NCBI GenBank assembly: GCA_014729945.1
Contig: WJJC01000200.1
Location: 1-5,816, forward strand
Source of the DNA: Candidatus Bathyarchaeota archaeon
GTDB lineage: Archaea; Thermoproteota; Bathyarchaeia; TCS64
Length of the DNA: 5,816 bases
Direction: 5' to 3'
Below, in pieces: positions 1 to 4,731 of the stretch. Under the pieces are notes generated by a model. It saw only the letters and a program-made list of their open reading frames with translations. It did not search any database and had not been told where the DNA came from. How positions within the stretch are numbered: the first letter of the stretch is position 1; every line of letters begins with the position of its first letter. A program made the translations under genes and the position numbers.

Positions 1-141
1 GAAGTAATGATAGAAGGAATCCACGGACCACGCAGCAGATCCATGGGTGACATACCCGGAGTCAGATACAAAGTAAGCAAAGTCAACGGCGTTCCCCTGA
101 AACTACTAGTACTAGGCAAAGCCCAAAAAGCAATGCGATAA
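1..141 (+). CDS. rps12: Small ribosomal subunit protein S12 (uS12), archaeal type, C-terminal 46 residues
   Basis: The reading frame is open from base 1 and ends at TAA 139-141. Its 46 residues are the tail of uS12, which sits at the decoding centre of the 30S subunit and helps monitor codon-anticodon pairing. The diagnostic stretch is [18 protein letters not shown], preceded by [15 protein letters not shown]. This matches the archaeal/eukaryal form ([29 protein letters not shown]) rather than the bacterial one. The 5' part lies outside the window. Two things are odd. The usual IGGPxGRS loop reads IHGPRSRS. The tail is LGKAQKAMR instead of the common GKKEKPRR type. In most archaea rps7 follows rps12 on the same strand; here a convergent unrelated gene begins one base after the stop. 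Family assignment is secure. Confidence 0.93.
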   Translation, partial: EVMIEGIHGPRSRSMGDIPGVRYKVSKVNGVPLKLLVLGKAQKAMR

Positions 142-142
142 T

Positions 143-463
143 TTAGCCGCATGGTATTTTTTCATATTTTTCTCGGATTTCTTTAACAATTGATTTGTAT
201 GTAGCTTCATCCATTTGTTTACCCTGTAGAAAAGCAAAGTGGATGTTACCTTTCTTAAAATGCTCCCAGCACTCTTTTCTAGAATTGTTTTTACAGTCTT
301 TCTTGATATCCTCTGAATACGCGATATCTAGTAAGTAGTATTTTTTTCCATCGTGGCTCACAATGGCATATATACCTTTTCCGTTTGGTATTCTCTTTAA
401 CCCTAAGTAAGGTCCTTCAAACTGGTATTCGCCGATTTCTTGATGAAGCCTTAGCTGGGACAT
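143..463 (-). CDS. Small GIY-YIG-like protein with degraded catalytic motifs, 106 aa
   Basis: The pattern resembles small archaeal and bacterial proteins with a GIY-YIG-like fold, which carry GVYAI, then a YYLVDVGES-like strand, then a Dx(D/E)CW segment and a C-terminal NPPCG. Here these appear as GIYAI (residues 30-34), YYLLDIAYS (42-50), RKECW (62-66) and KIPCG (102-106). In true GIY-YIG nucleases the second motif ends in glycine and a helix arginine and a late glutamate are catalytic. Here the glycine is Ala48, the helix reads DIKKDCKNN with no arginine, and E95 or E98 is the only late acidic candidate. Nuclease activity is therefore doubtful; a nucleic-acid-binding or structural role is possible but unproven. 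The ATG at 463 is supported by a GGGAGAT ribosome-binding site (474-468) six to seven bases upstream. The gene is convergent with rps12 with a 1 bp gap. No signal peptide or membrane segment is visible. The fold is inferred from remembered family patterns, not from a search. Confidence 0.6.
   Translation of the reverse strand: MSQLRLHQEIGEYQFEGPYLGLKRIPNGKGIYAIVSHDGKKYYLLDIAYSEDIKKDCKNNSRKECWEHFKKGNIHFAFLQGKQMDEATYKSIVKEIREKYEKIPCG
157..171 (+). terminator. Probable oligo-T terminator for rps12
   Basis: A T6 run (157-162) and a T5 run (167-171) lie 16-30 bases after the rps12 stop on the + strand. There is no GC-rich hairpin, which fits the T-tract-driven termination known in archaea. The runs fall inside the 3' end of the opposing gene, where they encode lysine, glutamate and tyrosine codons on the - strand. 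Termination here is inferred from composition and position only. Confidence 0.45.
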
Positions 464-467
464 GGGT

Positions 468-474
468 ATCTCCC
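468..474 (-). promoter_or_regulatory. Shine-Dalgarno site of the GIY-YIG-like gene
   Basis: The - strand reads GGGAGAT, with GGAG pairing to the archaeal anti-SD (CCUCC). It lies about six bases before the ATG at 463 and supports that start. No clear TATA box could be placed further upstream for this gene. Confidence 0.55.
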
Positions 475-642
475 AAATATGTTTTTTGAATGCATGCTAA
501 TAGCTTTACTGTATTTCACTATGAGATAAGTAACAAATTTACCATTGAAAAACATTATTGTGTGTTGAATTTAATAATGTCGCATATAGGTATGACAAAA
601 TAATGTGTTTATTATTTTTCTTTTATTTTTTCTTACCTAAGA

Positions 643-651
643 CATATATAT
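643..651 (+). promoter_or_regulatory. TATA-box promoter of the zinc-ribbon gene
   Basis: CATATATAT, preceded by a purine-bearing stretch (CCTAAGA) that could act as a BRE, is centred about 34 bp before the ATG at 681. An archaeal start site 23-27 bp downstream would fall near 670-675. That leaves a leader of only some 6-10 bases, which agrees with the absence of any Shine-Dalgarno site before this gene. Confidence 0.55.
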
Positions 652-680
652 CATATTGATTTTACTTTTCAAGACATAAC

Positions 681-845
681 ATGACTACCGTGGTACTAGA
701 TGGCTTTGTTGATGATTCAATGAATAGCGATGATGTTTATAGTTGCTTTAAATGTGGAACACATGTTCCTGAACATCTTGTAGTTTGCTGGAACTGCGGT
801 GAGGTTCTGGATGAGAACATAAGAAGATTATCTAAAAAAGAGTGA
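681..845 (+). CDS. Small zinc-ribbon protein, 54 aa
   Basis: ATG 681 to TGA 843-845 gives 54 residues. The core is CFKCG (residues 22-26) and CWNCG (37-41): two CxxCG knuckles ten residues apart. This is the classical spacing of a rubredoxin-like zinc ribbon with four cysteine ligands. An acidic N-terminal arm (DGFVDDSMNSDD) precedes it and a basic tail (RRLSKKE) follows. Such single-ribbon archaeal proteins usually bind nucleic acid or a partner protein; the specific role cannot be read from this sequence. Support for a real gene comes from the intact four-cysteine pattern, a well-placed TATA box, and a stop only 5 bp from the converging acetyltransferase gene. The transcript is probably nearly leaderless. 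The gene is below common length cut-offs and easily missed. Confidence 0.8.
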   Translation: MTTVVLDGFVDDSMNSDDVYSCFKCGTHVPEHLVVCWNCGEVLDENIRRLSKKE

Positions 846-859
846 ATATTTTATTCTTT
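834..859. terminator. Overlapping T-rich ends of two convergent genes
   Basis: The zinc-ribbon gene (+) and the GNAT gene (-) end 5 bp apart. On the + strand the T-rich stretch TATTTTATTCTTTAA begins just after the zinc-ribbon stop. On the - strand a T6 run (complement of A6 at 834-839) follows the GNAT stop and lies within the lysine codons of the zinc-ribbon tail. Each transcript could thus end inside its neighbour. Function is inferred from position and composition. Confidence 0.35.
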
Positions 860-1387
860 AATCCATTCATATTCTAATATACTATAGAGACAACTATCTC
901 TCCATTCTCCATGTATGCGTTTTTCTTCTCTTAAAACGCCTTCTTTTGTCATTCCATTTTTTTCCATTATTTTATAGCTAGCATGATTGCTCGTATCGCA
1001 TTTAGCTATTATCCTGTGAAGTTGTAGTTCTTTAAATCCAAATTCTATTAGTTTTGCTGCTGTCTCTGTGCCGAGTCCTCTACCCCACTGGTCTCGTCTA
1101 ATACAATACCCGATCTCGCCTCTTTTATCAGACACACTATGAATTGTTATTCCGCATCCCCCGATCAAATCATTATTTAGAATTATAGCTAGTTCATAAC
1201 TTGTTCTCGGTTTTTTTATCTGGTTCTGTATTGCGTTTTCAATAAAGCGCCTAGTCTCTGAGGGCGAGTTGGGTCCCCATGGCATAAATTTGACTACCTT
1301 AGGATCACTGGCATATTCATGGACAGAAGGAAAATCTTTTTTTTCAAATTCACGAAGAATTAATCTCTCTGTGGATAAAATTACCAT
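851..1387 (-). CDS. GNAT family N-acetyltransferase, RimJ/RimL type, 178 aa
   Basis: This is a complete GNAT (Acetyltransf_3-like) protein that should transfer an acetyl group from acetyl-CoA to an amine. Visible landmarks in order are TERLILREF (residues 6-14), the family-typical PWGPN (36-40), the beta-strand LIGGCGI (74-80), EIGYCI (91-96), and the pyrophosphate-binding loop QWGRGLGTE (100-108). Next come the N-rich motif DTSNHASYKIMEKNGM (131-146) and the C-terminal GEWRDSCLYSILEYEW (160-175). Length matches the family. The acceptor cannot be told: RimJ/RimL-type enzymes act on protein N-termini, antibiotics or small amines. The ATG at 1387 fits the usual MxxLxTERLILR beginning. No Shine-Dalgarno precedes it, but a TATA element lies about 40 bp upstream, so the leader is probably very short. 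It converges on the zinc-ribbon gene and diverges from ppdK. Confidence 0.92.
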   Translation of the reverse strand: MVILSTERLILREFEKKDFPSVHEYASDPKVVKFMPWGPNSPSETRRFIENAIQNQIKKPRTSYELAIILNNDLIGGCGITIHSVSDKRGEIGYCIRRDQWGRGLGTETAAKLIEFGFKELQLHRIIAKCDTSNHASYKIMEKNGMTKEGVLREEKRIHGEWRDSCLYSILEYEWIKE

Positions 1388-1422
1388 ATTTTATGTTCTA
1401 ATTCGGCATGTTTTATTATTGT

Positions 1423-1430
1423 CTATATAT
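1423..1430 (-). promoter_or_regulatory. Symmetric TATA element between GNAT and ppdK
   Basis: CTATATAT (read ATATATAG on the - strand, within AGATATATAGAC) is centred about 40 bp before the GNAT ATG. It would give a - strand start near 1400 and a leader of about 13 bases. The core is nearly self-complementary, so it could also serve ppdK on the + strand with a leader of some 90 bases. A second, weaker + strand candidate is TTTATTTGA near 1472. Assignment to GNAT is the firmer one. Confidence 0.5.
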
Positions 1431-1467
1431 CTTATGACTGGGTGTTTAACCAATTTTTTAACATTTG

Positions 1468-1489
1468 TTTCTTTATTTGATTAAAGAAA
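1468..1489 (+). repeat. Inverted repeat in the ppdK upstream region
   Basis: TTTCTTTA (1468-1475) and TAAAGAAA (1482-1489) are perfect 8 bp arms around a six-base loop. An outer pair, ACATTT (1461-1466) with AAATGT (1496-1501), flanks it off-centre. If ppdK transcription begins at the 1423 TATA element, this would be a leader hairpin just before the first SD site; if it begins later, it could be an operator. AT-richness keeps the confidence modest. Confidence 0.4.
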
Positions 1490-1504
1490 AGCGTTAAATG
1501 TAAA

Positions 1505-1538
1505 AGGAGGTTCGACAGTCTCACTTCTATCAGGAGAT
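1505..1538 (+). promoter_or_regulatory. Two Shine-Dalgarno sites ahead of the ppdK TTG start
   Basis: The proximal site AGGAGAT (1532-1538) has its AGGAG nine bases before TTG 1546 and decides that start. An in-frame TAA at 1540-1542 rules out any start further upstream. A second, stronger site AGGAGGT (1505-1511) lies 27 bases further 5' and has no ATG, GTG or TTG at a usable distance. The proximal site sits in a tiny potential hairpin, TATC (1528-1531) with GATA (1536-1539). Confidence 0.6.
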
Positions 1539-1545
1539 ATAACTA

Positions 1546-4347
1546 TTGAAGAAGCGTGTATACGACTTCACAGAAGGAAATAAAGAAATGAAGACCCTAC
1601 TGGGTGGTAAAGGTGCAAACCTTGCCGAGATGACAAGTCTGGGCATTAGCATACCTCCCGGGTTTACAATTACTACTGAAACCTGTAACGAGTTCATGCG
1701 AGCAGGCGGAGAATTCCCCGATGGATTATGGGAAGAAATTCTTGAACATATTGAGACTCTTCAGGAAACAACGGGGAAAAAGTTCAATGACGCAGAATCC
1801 CCTTTACTTGTTTCTGTCCGTAGCGGAGCACCAGTTAGCATGCCCGGTATGATGGATACGGTACTTAACCTTGGGATGAATGACGAAGTAGCTAAAACCA
1901 TGATAAAGTTAACAGGCGATGAAAGATTCGTTTGGGATGCTTATAGACGATTTATAACAATGTTCAGTGACGTAGTCATGGGGTTAGAGCGTCATGATTT
2001 TGAGAGTGTTTTCGATAAAATAAAAAAATCTGAAGGTGTGAGTGAGGATACTGAAGTTAGCGTAGATGGTCTAAAAGAGACTGTTGCGGGGATGAAATAC
2101 CTCTACAAGGAATTAATGGATGTTGATTTTCCTCAGGACCCCATGGAGCAACTAAGAAAATCCATCGCTGCAGTATTCAATAGCTGGGATATACCCAGAG
2201 CAAGAGTTTATCGTAAAATAGAAGGGATACCTGATGACGTGGGTACAGCCTGTAACATTCAAACAATGGTTTTCGGAAACATGGGATGGGATAGCGGCAG
2301 TGGCGTAATGTTCACCCGTAGCCCCAGTGATGGAAGCAAAGGACTCTTCGGAGAGTTACTCTTCAATGCTCAAGGAGAAGACGTTGTAGCCGGGATAAGG
2401 ACGCCTATTCACCTATCTGAACTTGAAGATCAGCAACCAGATCTCTATAAAGAACTAGAAGAAATTGCTGAGGTTGTTGAAGAACATTATAAAGACATGC
2501 AGGATATGGAGTTTACCATCGAGCAGGGGAAACTTTGGATACTCCAGACAAGAACCGGAAAAAGAACTGCGAGGTCTGCTATCAAGATAGCTGTAGATAT
2601 GGCAGAAGAAGGTTTAATTGACCATGTTACTGCGGTAAAGAGAATAACTCCAGACAACGTAGACCAGATCTTACACCCACAGTTTGACCCGGAAGCAAAA
2701 AAAGAAGCAGATTTACTAGCCACAGGATTAAATGCAAGTCCAGGAGCTGCCGTAGGAAAAGCAGTATTCGACTCTGACAGAGCTGAAGAGAGGGGTAAAT
2801 CAGGAGAACCTGTTATACTTGTTCGTCCCGAGACCACACCCGATGACGTTAATGGTATGATAATATCACAGGGATTCCTCACCCAACACGGTGGAGGTAC
2901 AAGTCATGCTGCTGTAGTCGCCAGAGGCTGGGGAAAACCTTGTGTAGCCGGATGTGAAGACATAAAGATAGACACCAGTAGAAACCTGTTCACCGTTAGT
3001 GAACACACAATAAAGGAAGGTGACTGGCTCAGCATAGATGGAACCACAGGAGAAGTTTTCAGAGGACAAGTATCCACAATAGAAACAGCCTTTGATCAAG
3101 AGCAAGAGTTAATTAAAGCCCTAGACTGGGCTGATGAGATAAAACATCTAGGTGTCTTAACGAATGCTGATAACCCGGAAGACGCAGCCAAAGCAAGACA
3201 ATTCGGAGCAAAAGGAATAGGTCTCTGCAGAACAGAGCACATGTTCTTTGACCAAGAAGGCGAAGAAATCAGCAGAAGAGAAAACGTAGTTACAATGATC
3301 TTAAGATCTGAGATTGCTGCTCCTCTTCTTCGACAACTAGAACAAATGGAGACCGTATTGGAAGCAAATCCCGATGATAAAGAAGCAAAGGAAAGATACA
3401 ACGAGTTCAAGGATGAAGTCGAATTCAACCCCGATGTAAAGGCTTACAAACAATCACTCGAGAACATATTACCCTTCCAGAAACAGGATTTTGTTGGAAT
3501 ATTCGAGGCAATGGATGGGCTCCCAGTTATTGTGAGACTCATTGACCCACCAATGCACGAGTTCTTACCCCCAAGAGAAGAGCTTTTGAGAGAAGTAACC
3601 GAACTCCGCTGTACAAACGAGAATCCTGAAGAGTTAGAGGAAAAAGAGTATCTTCTCAGAGTAGTTGAGAGTCTCTGGGAGACAAATCCAATGTTAGGTC
3701 TTAGAGGATGTCGCGCAGGATTAATGTATCCTGGATTAACTGAGATGCAAGTTAGGGCTATTATTGAGGCTGCTGTCGAGGTCAAGAAAAAAGGCGTGGA
3801 TGTACACCCCGAGATAATGATACCCTTAACCAGTCATATCAATGAGCTAAGAGAGGAGAAAGAGAAGCTCCAAAAAGTGGCTGAGGACGTTCTCCAAGAA
3901 ACTAATATAACGGACTTGAAGTACAAGATTGGAACAATGATCGAGATACCAAGAGCTGCATTAACCGCTGATGAGATCGCAGAGAGCGCCGAGTTCTTCA
4001 GCTTTGGCACGAATGACTTAACTCAGATGACATTCGGAATTAGCAGAGATGATGCTGAAGGTAAGTTCTTACTGAATTTCGTGGATAGAGGATTACTCCC
4101 AAATAACCCCTTCCAAGTTATTGACAGGGAGGGTGTGGGAAAACTAATGAAAACTTGCGTAGCTGCAGGTAGAGAGACAAGACAAGACCTTGAGATCGGT
4201 ATTTGTGGAGAACATGGCGGAGAACCAAGTAGTATAGAGTTCTGTCACTTAATAGGTCTAAATTATGTTAGTTGCAGTCCTTATCGTGTACCTATTGCAC
4301 GGTTAGCGGCAGCGCATGCACAATTAAATTATCCAATAGAGGAATAA
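1546..4347 (+). CDS. ppdK: Pyruvate, phosphate dikinase, 933 aa
   Basis: PPDK catalyses ATP + pyruvate + Pi = AMP + PEP + PPi in the cytoplasm, linking glycolysis and gluconeogenesis. The ATP-grasp domain spans roughly residues 1-345, with K22 (LLGGKGANLAEM), R92 (SVRSGAPVSMPG), D320/E322 (QDMEFTIEQGKL), and Q334 and R336 (LQTRTGKR). The swivelling phosphohistidine domain (about 390-510) holds catalytic H454 in GGGTSHAAVVARGWG. The PEP/pyruvate barrel (about 530-930) has R562 (GLCRTEHMFF), R664 (VRLIDPPMHEF), E800 (IGTMIEIPRAAL), N823/D824 (FGTNDLTQMTFGISRDD) and C887 (GICGEHGGEP). All active-site residues known from the Clostridium symbiosum enzyme are present. The protein is about 59 residues longer than that enzyme, mostly from a charged insertion near 588-633. 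The histidine loop reads GGGTSH rather than the usual GGMTSH. TTG is the start, placed by an in-frame upstream stop, the SD site, and the family-typical KxVYDFTEG beginning. It is transcribed alone. Confidence 0.97.
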   Translation: MKKRVYDFTEGNKEMKTLLGGKGANLAEMTSLGISIPPGFTITTETCNEFMRAGGEFPDGLWEEILEHIETLQETTGKKFNDAESPLLVSVRSGAPVSMPGMMDTVLNLGMNDEVAKTMIKLTGDERFVWDAYRRFITMFSDVVMGLERHDFESVFDKIKKSEGVSEDTEVSVDGLKETVAGMKYLYKELMDVDFPQDPMEQLRKSIAAVFNSWDIPRARVYRKIEGIPDDVGTACNIQTMVFGNMGWDSGSGVMFTRSPSDGSKGLFGELLFNAQGEDVVAGIRTPIHLSELEDQQPDLYKELEEIAEVVEEHYKDMQDMEFTIEQGKLWILQTRTGKRTARSAIKIAVDMAEEGLIDHVTAVKRITPDNVDQILHPQFDPEAKKEADLLATGLNASPGAAVGKAVFDSDRAEERGKSGEPVILVRPETTPDDVNGMIISQGFLTQHGGGTSHAAVVARGWGKPCVAGCEDIKIDTSRNLFTVSEHTIKEGDWLSIDGTTGEVFRGQVSTIETAFDQEQELIKALDWADEIKHLGVLTNADNPEDAAKARQFGAKGIGLCRTEHMFFDQEGEEISRRENVVTMILRSEIAAPLLRQLEQMETVLEANPDDKEAKERYNEFKDEVEFNPDVKAYKQSLENILPFQKQDFVGIFEAMDGLPVIVRLIDPPMHEFLPPREELLREVTELRCTNENPEELEEKEYLLRVVESLWETNPMLGLRGCRAGLMYPGLTEMQVRAIIEAAVEVKKKGVDVHPEIMIPLTSHINELREEKEKLQKVAEDVLQETNITDLKYKIGTMIEIPRAALTADEIAESAEFFSFGTNDLTQMTFGISRDDAEGKFLLNFVDRGLLPNNPFQVIDREGVGKLMKTCVAAGRETRQDLEIGICGEHGGEPSSIEFCHLIGLNYVSCSPYRVPIARLAAAHAQLNYPIEE

Positions 4348-4352
4348 TATCC

Positions 4353-4379
4353 TATTTTTTATTCTAGTTATTTTATTTT
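4353..4379 (+). terminator. Oligo-T terminator of ppdK
   Basis: A T6 run (4355-4360) starts eight bases after the ppdK stop. TTATTTTATTTT follows by 4379. No GC-rich stem is present, as expected for archaeal T-tract termination. Confidence 0.55.
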
Positions 4380-4678
4380 CATCCTAGTATTATTATAGTA
4401 TAGAGAATCATTATTTTCAATAATATATAGATTATAATATATAATAAATGATGAACTGTAAGAAGTGTGGTTATTTTGTTATTATGATAGAGTATATTAT
4501 ATTAATAGATTATTTATTATATTATATTGATGATTAGATAAATTAAGCTCACTTACCTGATAAAATATAAAATATAATAAAAAAGTTGGTTTAGAGGAGT
4601 TATTTAGTTTATTATTAATGTGGTAGATAAGGTATTTACAAATTATAGACTTAAAACAATAATGACCACATAGTTCAA

Positions 4679-4687
4679 AATATATAA
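4679..4687 (+). promoter_or_regulatory. TATA-box promoter of the substrate-binding protein gene
   Basis: AATATATAA preceded by TTCAAA (possible BRE) predicts a transcription start near 4706-4712. That is 20-26 bases before ATG 4732. It is the best-formed TATA element in the spacer, although the AT-rich background weakens the evidence. Confidence 0.5.
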
Positions 4688-4711
4688 TAACTAAAACTAT
4701 CAATCAAAACC

Positions 4712-4731
4712 TGCATAATGCAGTGATGCAT
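4712..4731 (+). repeat. Palindromic ATGCA cluster at the predicted transcript 5' end
   Basis: TGCAT-A-ATGCA (4712-4722) is a perfect 11-base palindrome. Three bases later comes ATGCAT (4726-4731), another palindrome. The cluster overlaps the predicted start site and translation start of the binding-protein gene, so it could be an operator or a short 5' hairpin. Confidence 0.3.

Larger units (their letters stand above)
464..680. other. AT-rich divergent spacer with two imperfect hairpins
   Basis: This 217 bp gap separates the starts of two divergent genes. It must hold both promoters. Two inverted repeats stand out: ACATTATT at 552-559 with AATAATGT at 573-580, and AAAATAAT at 597-604 with ATTATTTT at 611-618, the latter followed by a T-rich run to about 632. 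Both are pure or nearly pure AT, so they may be chance products of composition. No convincing ORF or RNA gene was found here. Confidence 0.4.
4348..4722. other. Very AT-rich spacer of about 375 bp without a credible gene
   Basis: Composition falls sharply in GC between ppdK and the binding-protein gene. The spacer holds the ppdK T-tract at its left end, short AT hairpins (ATTATT 4410-4415 with AATAAT 4419-4424), a direct repeat ATATTATATT (4494-4503 and 4519-4528), and the promoter of the next gene at its right end. A less AT-biased inverted repeat, ATGTGGT (4618-4624) with ACCACAT (4665-4671), encloses a 40-base interval. The reading frames here are low-complexity products of composition. 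A small RNA cannot be excluded, but nothing specific points to one. Confidence 0.5.

Noticed and set aside
552..618. Two AT inverted repeats as a terminator or riboswitch
   Set aside because: They lie between divergent starts, so neither is placed to end an upstream gene, and pure AT arms of 8 bp are common by chance in such DNA.
1269..1484. A 71-codon + strand frame overlapping the GNAT start
   Set aside because: It is antisense to well-conserved GNAT sequence and shows no recognisable domain; its downstream half covers the divergent promoter region.
2487..3785. Several antisense frames within ppdK
   Set aside because: They lie opposite a fully conserved enzyme, are rich in Ser/Leu/Ile as expected from reverse-strand codons, and have no family features.
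4451..4537. A 28-codon + strand frame starting MNCKKCGYF, like the first knuckle of a zinc ribbon
   Set aside because: There is only one CxxC, the rest is low-complexity Ile/Tyr/Leu from AT-rich DNA, and no second CxxC occurs nearby in any frame. It could be a decayed remnant, but chance is as likely.
4497..4703. A 68-codon frame on the - strand in the AT-rich spacer
   Set aside because: Its composition (Ile, Asn, Tyr, Leu) simply mirrors AT-rich DNA. It has no domain and no ribosome-binding site, and it covers the promoter of the next gene.
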